Positions 1-11,340 of a stretch of DNA of 64,000 nt are shown here, in pieces. Positions within the stretch are counted from its first letter, which is position 1. The number at the start of each line of letters is the position of its first letter. The notes below the pieces were generated by a model. That model searched no databases. It was not told the DNA's origin and saw nothing but the letters and a program-made list of their open reading frames with translations. Both the position numbers and the translations under genes were made by a program. This stretch comes from Anastrepha obliqua. Its lineage: Eukaryota; Arthropoda; Insecta; Diptera; Tephritidae. The DNA lies in contig NC_072896.1 of assembly GCF_027943255.1 (NCBI RefSeq), forward strand, positions 46,092,501 to 46,156,500. The letters are read 5' to 3'.

Positions 1-345
1 AAATTTGATGTTCGAATAATCTCACGTCGCGGCGATTTCAATGTGCCGCCAAGATCATGTGATTGGACACCGTTGGACTTCTTTCTTTAGGATTATTTGA
101 AAGAAAAGCCAGCAACAAATGAAGAGCTAAAGGATGAGATTATTCGGCACATTAACGGCATATAACCTCAATTGTGCCTGAGCGTCATCGAAAATTTGGA
201 CCATCGGATGGAGATGTGCCGCCGAGACCGCGGCGGCCACTTGGCCCATATTTTATTCCATACGTAATTGAGCCATACCAATATTATCATAATAAAGAGA
301 AAGTACAATAATTCCTCAAAAAATTGTAAAACTGAACCACCTTTT
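1..345 (+). mobile_element. mariner-superfamily element, 3' end with transposase C-terminus
   Basis: The reading frame gives ...VPPRSCDWTPLDFFL, then EELKDEIIRHINGI and VIENLDHRMEMCRRD, the C-terminal part of a mariner-superfamily DDE transposase ending in ILFHT. The TPLD aspartate is at the place of the third catalytic residue. The frame is broken by TAG at 88-90 and TAA near 163-165, so the copy is dead. The end AACTGAACCACCTTTT followed by TA (346-347) matches the ends of the related copies at 6715-7099 and 58937-59227. Unlike those two, this copy keeps coding sequence upstream of TPLD, so it is not the same deletion derivative. The 5' part lies outside the window. Confidence 0.8.
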
Positions 346-347
346 AT

Positions 348-2228
348 AAGCCGCAAGAAATAAAGTAGATCAGCTGGTACTAATGATATCTGCTTTAATA
401 GATTCGCCTTGATTTTTCAAAAATTACAGATTATGCTATTGTATTGTAGTATTTTTGACATATTTTTTTATTGAGGTGACAGATTAATTAAAGGAATATT
501 TTATTTACTGTTTGCAAGTAAAAACAGTTGAAAACGTTTTCCGTAGTATTCTCAAACTAAATATTTTAGTTAATTAATATTGAACTAAATGTTTTAGGTA
601 GAATATGGTAAGACTAAGGCTTGTGAGAGTTGTACGATGACTTTGATTTGGTTATTCGTCCACATAGTGTCCTTATCTCATAACTGCACACCTATTTACT
701 ATTCGTTTCTTGCATATTTACGTACTTGCTTGCTTGCATAAGGGTCACATGAATAGTGATTTTAATTTTGTTTTATTTATTTGCCAAGCATCAAAGTACA
801 GCTTTTCTCTCGGTAGGCAATTTGAAGAATGAATCGCAAAGGTCTGTAATAAGAAAGGCCCTAAAGGCTATTACGTTAGAGATACGAATTTATACGATTT
901 TGTTATTGCAAAAAATAGGGAATCCTTTAAATGTCTGCCAACGTCCGGGTACAACATGGCGTATGAGCAACCACCCAATGCAATGAACAAAATTTAATTT
1001 ATTACTTCACAATTCCCTTAAATTGCAGCTCAGCAATTAAATTCAATGTGTGCCATTTCCACACCACTTACATTGTAATCGCTTATAAATCACTTTTTAT
1101 TGAATTTCCACGCACAAACAAAGTACATAATCGTTTTATACATACATACATATTAATTGATATGTGCATACATCTTTATGATGCTACCCCTCTATAACGA
1201 TTTTTCTTCATTTTCCGTATCAGCACCTGCCCTATCTCCAATCAATTGACAAACAAGTAGTCGTACTCAGATTTATGATATTTATGTATGCTCATGTAGC
1301 GCGTCCAAAATAGATTTAAAAAAAGAATCGAACTGAAAAAGTCATAAATTTTGTATTTCCAATAAAATATTAGCAATGTATTGGCGGCGATTTCACTTTT
1401 CCAGAACATTTACCAATTTCCAACTACACATGAATCAATGAATAAATTTAGCAATTTAGAGGAGTGAGAGTAAAGTTAAGGCAGTAGCAGGGGGCAGCAA
1501 GAGAAAGAGCGACTCGTTGGGCGATCTAGCCCTTGCGATTTCACTTCCATATGTATACATGTGTGTGTGCATGGCTGTGAGTATGTGAATGTATGTACCA
1601 GTGCTGTGTTTGTATGTTTGAATGAACGCAGGGAAATGTCTCAATCGATTTATGTAAATGCACATACAATTTAATTGTGGTGACAAACGGTCGCAAACAC
1701 AAAAACGGACAGGTTCATACAGAGACAGGAACATCTAACCACACACATACAGTTATTCCACATTACACAACGATATGCAATACAAGTATGAACTTCATAT
1801 GCGCATATGTATGCGTATGCATGCAAATATTTATATGAATAATACCGACAAACGATTTGGAAGTGTTCAATGGCTTTGAATAAAATTACAATGAATCATA
1901 AATATGTGGGCGGCTGGCCGACTCAAACCACCCACGCATCACAGGGCGGGGAGACTGGTCAAACTGTAGTGTTACTGCAGCATACTTGTCGTTGGCACAC
2001 ATTTCTGTTGAAATAATTACATATGCACAAGTGTGTAACCGCTGGTATTTAGCCACACTTGAAACTGGGTGTCCAAATATATTTTTAGAGGGGGCTGAAT
2101 TATCTCGTATTCACTTTGCTTTAGCAATGAGCCAGGAACATATCGAAGTAGTGTACTTGAATGCATATGTATGTGTGTATATTGTATGCATGTACAAGGG
2201 TATGTTTGCAGGGGATAGGAGTGGCCCT
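348..2228. other. AT-rich DNA without recognised gene
   Basis: No coding region with recognisable family similarity. Short CATA/TGTA microsatellites occur near 1138-1160, 1540-1620 and 1785-1835. Short open frames here look random. Confidence 0.5.
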
Positions 2229-2232
2229 TTAA

Positions 2233-2968
2233 GGGGTAACACCACTGTACACGCGTAAAATAAACACGATTTTTAAAGAATTTTTTTGTATAGAAGGAAA
2301 GGGAAAACAATCACTCTGATTTGGGAAGTTATTACTTATATACTAAAATACAAAACTACAAAGTTTGATCGAAAAATTTTAGAAAATGGCGGCATTGGAG
2401 ACATTTTTGTAATGTGGCTTCTCTTGAAGGAGCTCCGCGGCACGCAGCACAGAGGGTGCAAATTTTAATCTGGAACAAAGAAACATTTTTTTTCTTAATC
2501 TAGATAAGAATAGCTAGATAAACACGTAGGGGACTTAAAAAATATTTATTTTTGTGGAATTGGCAAGCATTTGAAGGAAAAAACTCTATTTTGGACTAAA
2601 AAAACGGCACTTAAATAATTATAATAATCGTCTAAATTAATCTATCGAAAATCCCCTACGCTCTTCTCTTAAGAAGGTTATTATACAGACGTAGTGAAAA
2701 ACCTGATTAAAGATATTTAAAATTGTTTGAGTTATGCTGCGTGCCAATTTCAGAAAACGTGTTTTGAGAAAAACGCGTTTAAAGTTTGGAAATTTGGAGA
2801 AGTCGTTAGGTAGCAGTCACTAACGCTTGGTTAAAAGCTTAAAATATTTATGAAATAAACTTCGGTAACGTATAAAACTTTTTGTTCTGTATTTTAAAAG
2901 GTTCAAAGAATTTTTTAAGCTTATAAAAAAAAATCAATTTTTTGAAATTTCTACAGTGGTGTTACCCC
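2233..2968. mobile_element. TTAA-flanked non-autonomous element (736 bp)
   Basis: Perfect terminal inverted repeats GGGGTAACACCACTGTA (2233-2249) and its reverse complement (2952-2968) are flanked on both sides by TTAA (2229-2232, 2969-2972). TTAA target duplication is the signature of the piggyBac superfamily. The interior is AT-rich and has no transposase frame, so the element would depend on an enzyme encoded elsewhere. Other TTAA-using families cannot be excluded. Confidence 0.8.
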
Positions 2969-3227
2969 TTAAGAGAACTCTCAAAACGTCAAACAAACAT
3001 AAATACATACACATATAAACTTGGACGAGTGCGCATAAATGTACAAGTAATTACAAGAAAACATCTATCCGAACAGGCTGTTGAATAATTTGGCTGTTAG
3101 TTTGGCTTAGAGTTTTTGGTGAAAACTTAAAAAAAATGACACGTTTGAGGGTCGCTAATTAAATTTTGAGATATAAACAGGTGTTAGATATTAAACAGGA
3201 GAGATGATTAACGATTTTTATGGCCAT

Positions 3228-3436
3228 AATTGGATAGTATTGATCTGGACAACGTTTATTTTCAATAAGACGGCGCTACGTGCCACACAAGCAACGAAAC
3301 CATTGATCTTTTACGGGAAAAGTCTCCGAACCGTGTTATCTCACGAAAAGGTGATCACAATTGGCCACCGAGATCTTGTGATTTAAAACCATGTGACTTT
3401 TTGATGTGAAACATCTATAGGCTCACTTGTAAACCG
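3228..3436 (+). mobile_element. mariner-superfamily transposase fragment
   Basis: With small frame changes the sequence reads LDSIDLDNVYFQ, then a block ending in VISRKGDHNWPPRSCDLKP and CDF. This is the region between the second and third catalytic aspartates of mariner-type transposases (family pattern: MWFQQDGAT ... NWPPRSCDLTP.D). The Gln before the second catalytic block is a stop, and a stop follows CDFLM. No terminal repeat is visible. Confidence 0.7.
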
Positions 3437-4143
3437 AAGCGTTGGCGTGACGACGCTTGCCGTGTCTAGTAGTATTTATGTGTGGTAGTATGAGAAGTGC
3501 TAAGCCAATTTCAAAGGAACAACTAACAAATGGTGTGGGTTAAAGTGTGTTAGTATGTGTGCCATGTTAGGGAGACAAATGTAGAATTGCTAAAGAGCGG
3601 CCAGTTGGATGCTCGTGGTGAGTGCTTAGTAAATATTGGTGGGTTATGTGTTTTTGAATGTGTTCGGTAATTTGCTCTGTAGATAATATTATAGGAATTC
3701 GATTACAGAGAATTCATGGGAAACTGGAAGGCTGGCTACAGTGGCCACCTTTGAGGCGCGCTCTCTGTGCGAAGAAATGACGAAGGTCAGTGTTTGAGTT
3801 GAAAAATATCAAAAGGTCACAGAAACCAGAGCCTCAGCAGAAAGAAGTTTCATTACTCAATTATTTAAATCAAGTGGAACTATTTTGCAATGCCAAATTT
3901 ATTGCTTTATTAATTCGAAAGAGCAAACTTATTTAATAGCAAATTCGAGATATGCCAGCTCGTAATGAGCAAAAGTTGAAATTGAATAAAAAGCTTAAGC
4001 CTATGGAGAAGTGACACAAAATTAATCATGCTATCGGATTATTTATATTTTTTACAAATAGTCCAGTACGTCAATCATAATTGAAATTTGTGAAGTGTAG
4101 AGCTGCTGTATAAAAACAGACAAGCAATGGCGGGTGTAAAGGT

Positions 4144-4500
4144 CAAAAGTCATCACTCAATATAATTTCTTTATTTAATTTTTTTCTAATTTTATTTAAT
4201 AATTTTCAAATACAAAACTGGATAATTAATTTTGCACCACCAGAAACGTCAAAAAATTTCATCACTCAAAGTCAATTTTTATTTAATTTTTTTTTAATTT
4301 TATTTATATTAATAATTTTCAAATACAAAACTGGATTACTAATTTTGCGCCACCTGAAAATTCAAAAAATTTCATCACTCAAAGTCATTTTTCTATTTAA
4401 TTTTTTTTTTAATTTTATTTAATAATTTTCAAATACAAAACTGGATGATTAATTTTGCGCCACCTGAAAATTCAAAAAATTTCAGCACTCAAAGCACACT
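4144..4500. repeat. tandem repeat, three ~115-125-bp units
   Basis: Three successive units share the order TCATCACTCAA, T-rich TTTATTTAATTTTTTT, AATAATTTTCAAATACAAAA, CTGGAT, and TTTTGCGCCACC. The last two units are closest to each other. A related GCGCCACC-containing sequence is seen near 13905-13960. Confidence 0.75.
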
Positions 4501-5815
4501 TCAAAAAGAATTTCAATTGCAAATCAACAACAATCCAAGAGAATCTACTACCAAATATGGAACAACAATAGATGCTGTATTTGTGAGATATCTCGATAAT
4601 ATTTCATCCAATACTTTTGTAACGTACTTTAGTTATTATCGACCAATCGTCACAGTAATACCGGCAGAGAAAACATCGCATATGACTATTACTGAAGTCA
4701 CAGATGAAAATATTTAAATTGTGGCTTGATATTAATATCGAATTTTGATATCCCATGTAAATGTTTATTAAATAAAGTTCTGTAAGAAATTCGTAATACT
4801 TCATTTTTTCATTAGGCTATATTTAATTCCTGTAATAATATTATCTTGTATGCACATTACTTGTACACACCGGCATCCGGCTCGATGGACTATAACAATA
4901 TCTTTATTTTATAAATATTGTTTTTTTTACAGATCCATCAACATTTCAAGGTGAAATGATGCAGACCGTGGAGCAATTTTTTTTCATTGTACCTGATTTT
5001 TTATGTACTAATTTTGGTAAAGAAAAATTAAAAAAAAATTGTTTCATAAAATTTAAGTACTAATGAACAATGTATAAAATTCACAAATATTCAGGCAAAC
5101 TTCCCTTTTTCCCATATGCTAAGTAATTATTTATTCATTTATTTGTCGACCCTAACAACTCATTTGCGCTTCCACATTTTACTGTTTCATTACAATCTCT
5201 TTTTTGTGCAGCTTTAATGCAAAAGTTCCTGAGCTATTTACACAAATATACAATATTTAATCAAATTTCAGCCAATTTATCGTAATTAAACAACTATCAC
5301 TTATATTTTATAGAAGTAGTCTCTAAAATTTTAATATTTTCTTCAACAGCTTAAAATCAGCTTGTAAAATTAACTAGCACAGAAGTCCACAATTTGACCA
5401 CTCCAATGCAAACAACCAGCCTCCTTAGTAATAGTGCATAAGTAAATAATATTACTACTGTGTAATATTACCCAATATTGCCACTCTATGAATTGGAAAT
5501 TCGCTCGTACGTTCGTATTGTATGAGTTAAGTACTACCATGGGTTAAGTAATAATTATGCCTCACTAATTATTGGTTAGATTAGGCAGTGGAGGAGAACA
5601 TGTGCAGAGGGGGGAAGTATGGGCTAATGTACAGCTGATAGACGGAATGCTGGCTGGCAAAAATAAGGCGCCAAAAATGCCTAACAAAAATGGTTCGCTT
5701 TCAGGTTAATGGAAGTGTGCTTTGAATTTCATATGTTGTAGCATTTGAATTTAAATAAGAGGGGAAAATAAAAAAAAAATAAGGTATACATTAAATTTAG
5801 TGAAATGTTAATATT
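4501..5815. other. AT-rich DNA without recognised gene
   Basis: No recognisable coding family or element ends. A short open frame from 4445 to 4717 starts inside the tandem repeat and resembles nothing I know. Confidence 0.45.
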
Positions 5816-5819
5816 TTAA

Positions 5820-6264
5820 GGAGTTAGAGGTAGTCAGAATTTTCAAAAAGGTGAATCCGACATATACTTTTCGAGTTATTCAACAATTAACAAATGACGC
5901 TCCGGAGTAGTAGAAAAACTTTAAATGCGCTTATCTCAAAACTATGTTTCTTGAACTGGTGATCACTGTAACTTAACAATAAAATTTACACTGCTTTTGA
6001 AAAACATAAAAACTCGTGCCTAATCGAAGGATTTTTTTTCAAAATTTTGATTTTTTAAACAATTAATTCTCGGTTTTTTCTCGAAAATCTGAAAAATATT
6101 TCCTGAGGCCGCCAATTGTTAATTTTGAAACAAAAAAACTTCGATCAGGCACAAGATTATCCATTAATAAAACTAATTTCTCTTGTCCGATTGATTTTAG
6201 ATGAATCTCCAAGGACTTGTGATGATTACCGCAAAGGATTTCTGGAGAACCTACCCCTAACCCT
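5820..6264. mobile_element. TTAA-flanked non-autonomous element, copy A (445 bp)
   Basis: The ends are imperfect inverted repeats, GGAGTTAGAGGTAGTC on the left and AGGGTTAGGGGTAGG (as reverse complement) on the right, each bordered by TTAA (5816-5819 and 6265-6268). The interior contains AT-rich sequence with motifs such as TCAGGCACAAG that recur, in inverted orientation, in the copy at 13044-13645. No transposase frame is present. Confidence 0.75.
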
Positions 6265-6714
6265 TTAAGCTAATAAATTATATTGCCATAGTGATTTTTC
6301 AGCAAGGAAATGCTCAAAATCCGCGTCGGCGGACCACGAGTTTTCAATTTCCCAAGCTGAGAGAAGAAACAAGCTGGTGAGTTATAGCAATACATTTTTG
6401 AAGTTGTTCGGTAGAGTTCGGGAGATTAGAAATAAATGGCCTTTCAAAAGACGTGCCGAGATGTTAATTTAATATAAAACAACTAAACATTTATATTCTT
6501 TCAGGTTTCATTATTTTTAATGAAAATACGGCTCTTGAAAATTACAGATGAAAAAGAACATCAATTAAATGTTCACCATGGACGTGCCCTGTCATACGAG
6601 AATTTGAATTTTTCAGGACTCTTCTGCTCTGGAAACGTTGTGGGTGTGTTCGCATAGACTTTACTTTTCAAAGCCCTGCAAAAAGTGGTCTACTGGGGCT
6701 ATATAGTATATATA

Positions 6715-7099
6715 AAGGTTGATTAAATTTCAAGGGCCGATGTTGAATATGGACCACACCTAAACGTCAACGACACCGTTGGACTTCTTTCTTTGGGGTT
6801 ATTTGAAAAAAAAGGTAAACGTCGATAAGCCAGCAACAATTCAAGAGCTAAAGGATGAGATTATTCGGCACATTAACGGCATAGAACCTCAATTATGCCT
6901 CAGCGTAATCGAAAATTTGGACCATCGGATGGAGGTGTGCCGCCGAGGTCGCGGCGGCCATTTTGCCGCTATTTTGTTCCACACGTAATTGATCCATACC
7001 AATATTACCATATCATAATAAAGAGAAATAACAATAATTTCATAAAAAAATTGTATTTTATTCAAAATCAACACCGACCCTTAAAACTTAACCACCCTT
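6715..7099 (+). mobile_element. internally deleted mariner-superfamily element (385 bp)
   Basis: Terminal repeats AAGGTTGATTAAATTT and, reversed, AAGGGTGGTTAAGTTTT bound the element; TA precedes the left end. Just inside the left end the sequence jumps at ACGTCAACGACACCG straight into transposase codons TPLDFFLWGYL. The C-terminal frame (6779-6988) is open, with VIENLDHRMEVCRRGRG and ending ILFHT. About three quarters of the transposase, including the helix-turn-helix and first two catalytic aspartates, is missing. The same breakpoint is found in the copy at 58937-59227, so this is a replicated deletion derivative. A SINE begins about 1 bp downstream. Confidence 0.85.
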
Positions 7100-7100
7100 A

Positions 7101-7330
7101 AAATTGGCACGCACACCCTTTTTGGGTGTTTGGCCGAGCTCCTCCTCCTATTTGTGACGCACGTCTTGATGTGTTTTTACAAATGGATCGACGTACAGTT
7201 TTAAGCCGACTCAGAACGGCAGATATATTTTATGAGGAGCTTTTTCATGGCAGGAGGTTTGCCATTGCCTGCCGAGGGGCGACCGCTATTTGAAAAAACT
7301 TTTTCTTCATGTTGGTCTTTCACCGAGATT
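7101..7330 (-). mobile_element. tRNA-derived SINE, copy 1 (truncated at B box)
   Basis: Read on the minus strand it matches the body of the SINE at 18529-18834: CATGAAAAAGCTCCTCATAAAA, a TGTAGGTC-like block, GAGGAGGAGCTCGGCCAAAC and CACCCAAAAAGGGTGT. It starts at the B-box remnant AATCTCGGTG (7330) and lacks the rest of the tRNA-like head. Confidence 0.85.
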
Positions 7331-7369
7331 ATGATAGAGATGTGGTGCTATGACTTTTATTGATCAAGG

Positions 7370-8050
7370 CTCAGGTGGAGTGCCTTGGAACGATCTTATT
7401 TTATTACCCATGGTTCATGCAAAGGCAACGTTGGTAAAAATGGGGATGTTTATCCAACTACAGAATATTCGTCTCACAGCTTGATATTTTGTTTGCGAAC
7501 TAGACCCCTGTTTTTTAAATTTTGCGAAAATTTTAGGAGTTTCTGAATAACGTCCCAAGATGTCACATGCAACAGAAGAATGAGCATCTTTTTAAGTATG
7601 AGTTTTGCTCGTCAAGAAGGAATTTAGTCTAAAGAGAAGTTCTTCACTGGATTTTAAGTATGTATATTAATGTATATTATCGGTGTTTATGCTGGTTTCC
7701 TAGTAAACAAAGTCGGCTACTTACTACTCCAATGTAGAAAGGTACTAGAACTGCTTGGTCACTGGCTTCAAATTACTCTGATATGGATATGAAACATGGC
7801 CGTCAAACCACATTCAGAGGAGAATTACCTGTTAGGATGCTCTCGCTCAAACATTTCACGTATTCCTGCAACCCTTACAGGTCACTGGATGATAGGGGAT
7901 CAGGCAGCCAGACTCAACCTTCCTTTCAATCCCATCTGCAGAAGCTGTCACGGGAAAGGGGTGAAAGAACGTCTTTCGCAATATTTGTGCAAATGTCCGG
8001 GCTTAGCCAGAACAATACTTCGCTCATTCAGTAAACCTTTCTTACAGTAA
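7370..8050 (+). mobile_element. non-LTR retrotransposon C-terminal fragment (RNase H to Cys/His domain)
   Basis: The segment 7860-8040 reads GHWMIGDQAARLNLPFNP, CRSC, LSQYLCKCPGLAR, matching the C-terminal cysteine-rich segment after the RNase H domain of LOA/R1/Jockey-type LINEs (usual pattern HLLC.CPAL). The His before LC is Gln here. Upstream, 7370-7740 is degraded; a YTHGS-like RNase H start can be imagined but is weak. Several stops, so a relic. Confidence 0.6.
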
Positions 8051-9879
8051 ATTAATTAAATCGCAGACATAGAGGTAAAAAATTTGTTGTTAAATCCGGA
8101 TCTCAAGAAATAGATCTGACTTCAAAGTTTAAACTATGAAGAATGATGTTGAGGCAGAAACGAGGCTGCGCTGGTTTTTTTTATGACAGGCAATAACCCT
8201 AGAAAAATACGCCTCGTTTCTTTATTCAGTTTAGAAAATGCAAAACTAACAACGCGAGCAAGACATGTGCTCTCAAAGGGTAATATTTACAATTTATGGT
8301 TACGTATCCGATTTCGGCGATGGCTCACTCACACCTATTCGTATCAGTGAGAAACAATGACTTTATCATGGGAAGAAGCGCTAACATAGTGGATGAAAAG
8401 TTCTTCTCTTTACTAGTTTCTTGTATCGATACAGTGACTGGGCGGGGTGACTGTAGAAATCAGATAAATATGAATAAAGAACATAAGTAATCTTATGTGA
8501 GATCGTCAACACGAAGAAGGACAAAGACAAAACGGATATAAATCGGATTTCTTTTACTTTGAGTGCGCGCTCAGTCACAGAGTAGAAACTTTTCTCATTC
8601 AGTCAAAATGCTATTACATCCGGTGACCAAGTCGTTACAGAGAGTCACAGAGCTCCGTTAGCGAGTCAACATTTTCTGTGTTGGAAGAGGTGGTCTTAAC
8701 GAGACAAATGCGGTCATTCAAGACGGCTCAAGGTAGGGTGTTTTATCAAACGGCAACAGGTTTCTATGGAATAAGATTTATGGAACTAAAAAGTTTAAAC
8801 TAATATGCAATTAAAGCTTCTATAAACGGTTAACAAATGTGAAGTGACTCCGCTCGGGTGAATGATTTCAAAGAAACATAGTTAATTGGGTGTCGAATTT
8901 TTTGCGGGCAAAAGAATGTTATGCACTACAGTGAACGAGCGTCCTAACACAAAACATGTATATTCATACGTACATACATATACTTAAAGAAATATAAGTA
9001 ATATATATATAAATCAAAATGAAACGTCTTAGCTGTTGCCACAACTCAACAGTACAGCAGAATGATGCTTCCCAATACCAGACAAACTTGTTTTGTTACC
9101 ACAATATGAAAGTGGGCATTGAAGAGACCTCTGGTCTGATGTCTTAAAAAGTACGCCTGCATGACGCATCCTTCGCTACTGAACTGAAGATCGTAGGCTT
9201 TCAGTTTAAGGAGATCCATCGTGAGGTTATCGTGAGGCTCATTGGATAGTACAGCTTCATATCATATTAGGCGTCCCGATTTGCCATTTTTGTGCTCGCT
9301 ATGTTTCGGCTGTACTGTAAAGAAAAATTTGCATGTAAAAGCAACAATAACTACAAGGCAATTCAGTTATATCTCATCCAACTGATATAACTCAATATAG
9401 TCAAAGCTTCTCACACTCTTTTGTGATTTTAGGTAAGTTTCATCAGACCACGTTCATACAGGGCAACTTTGGTCCTTCACTAGTAACTTATGAGGGGACG
9501 AGGAAAAAAAAGAGTCACCGAGTTGCTCGTACTCAATCAATACGCTTGTGTTCTCGTTTTACTCAATGTGGATGTTGGCTGTACAATAGAATAAAAGCGG
9601 CTGCAACAACTCCAAAAGAGAGTTCGCAAAGTTGTAGCAACAAAGGCGAGTCGTAAACTCGTGGCGAATCGAAAACCCCTATTAATATTTCTTGCAATCT
9701 GAGGAAGTAATGCTGACTTCGATCTTTACCCTACTACAAACAGAATTCCTACACGCCTATGAGTATCAAAACTTCTCATCTTCAACAAAAGATGCTATCG
9801 GTGAGTCTGAATTGAATATACGTGCAACATATACTCGAGTGTATGTATGTATATGTATATTACACATATGGTCATTAAA
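8051..9879. other. no recognised feature
   Basis: Mixed-composition DNA with short open frames that I cannot assign. A short TA-rich run lies near 8995-9015. Confidence 0.4.
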
Positions 9880-10776
9880 GTAGGCACCAAATAGAAATAG
9901 ATACGATACAAAAATAACTTAGTGACTTAAGTTATCAAAGTTTAATCAAGAACCACTGTGTCCACCATGACTGTTAATGACTTTTTGTATTATATTATAT
10001 TTGATAATCCTATAGCCGGTCTTTGTGGGTATTGAATACCATATTTCTTTGATTTTTTTGCCGTAAATCCTTCGTATTTTTTAATGCTTCCTTCCCGATT
10101 CACTATAAATCTTCTCAAAGGCAGTCAATGGGGCTTAGGTCGGGTGACTGGCTTGGCCAATCCTTAACTTCAACACTGCTAACATTGAAGAGTATTTTGT
10201 GTCATTATCTTGCATCAAAGTGGCATATTCTTCTCAGCAAATGGTAGCATCACTTCTTGAAGCATGTCCTTGCAAATAAATGTACCATTGTATTGGTTAT
10301 GAGGTGACTCTGTCCTACTCCATGCCAAGAGAAGCATCCAAAATCATTATGTTGCCACTACTGTGTTTGACTATTTCTTTTGTGAGCCGCGGTAAGAACT
10401 CTGGTCCTGTAGGACGGCTGACATTTCGCCCAGTATCACTTCCAAATAAATTTATTTTTTTCGTATAATTTTTTATACCCTTTGCTCCACACTATGACTT
10501 GTGCTCTTGAGCAAAACTTTTCCTCTGCCTTTAATTAGCTTGTTTCAACAGAGGAACTTTACGAGCTATTCTGCCTGGTAGGTTCATGTTGTAGATTTCA
10601 GATGCAAAGGCTTTTGATAACGTAAAAGGATCCGTCTTGGTAAGAGTCACAATTGTATTATCGGTTTTGTAAGTCGTTTTCGTTTTGCCCCCACGTCGTT
10701 CTGTGGATTTTTCAGGCTTAAGTGCGTTTAAAACAAAATTTTTGGACAACATTTCTCGAAGCTGGTTTATCTGCAA
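9880..10776 (-). mobile_element. Tc1-like transposase remnant
   Basis: From 10776 leftwards the frame gives an N-terminal Tc1-type segment (81 residues open, containing SKAFASEIYNMNLPGR and RIARKVPLLKQ), then degraded RQRKSFAQEHKSW, and near 10119-10165 VKDWPSQSPDLSPID, the block carrying the third acidic catalytic residue of Tc1 transposases. The tail reads IYGKKIKEIWYSIP and VINSHGGHSG. Stops and frame changes lie throughout. The ends of the element were not resolved. Confidence 0.7.
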
Positions 10777-10794
10777 AGCATAAGGTATGAGGTA

Positions 10795-11340
10795 TTTAGA
10801 GGTATGTAACCTTCACAAATAAAAGTCCAGAGGGGTGATGTCCCACAATCTTGGTGGTCAATAAACTGGTCCAAGGCTAGAGATAAATAGCTCACCCAAA
10901 CCACGACGCTGTAAATCCTTTGTTTCACGGGCTGTATGGCAAGTAGCGTCGTCTTGTTGAAACCAAATGTTGGGGAGCTTCATGGGCTTCAATTTCCGCC
11001 ATCAAAAATTCGTTTATCGTGGCGCGATAGCGTTCGCCATTCACTGTTACTTTGAAGAAATGTGCGTCCATGATTCCTCCTGCCCATAGGCCGTGCCAAA
11101 CGGTCGTTTTCAATGCATGTAATGGCTGTGCTTGAATGGCTTCGGATTGCTCTTCAACCCAATTTCTGCAATTTCACTTAGTCACGTAGCCGGTAAGCCA
11201 AAAATGGCCCTCAACGCTATACACCATAAGTTGGCCTGAGCCCGCGATAAGCACTTTTCACAGATCGTCGATTTTCGTAATACAATTGTACGATTTGTAA
11301 ATGTTTTTGAAGCATACGTTTTTCGATGAGGAAATGTCAA
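10795..11340 (-). mobile_element. mariner-superfamily transposase internal fragment
   Basis: Minus-strand codons include TVWHGLWAGGIMDAHFF, VTVNGERYRATINEF, NIWFQQDDATCHTARET and DITPLDFYL, covering the stretch between the first and third catalytic aspartates. The family is the same broad group as the element at 30111-30702 (AGGI, VNGERYR, DATCHTA, TPLD). Frame changes separate the blocks. It abuts the Tc1 relic. Confidence 0.75.
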
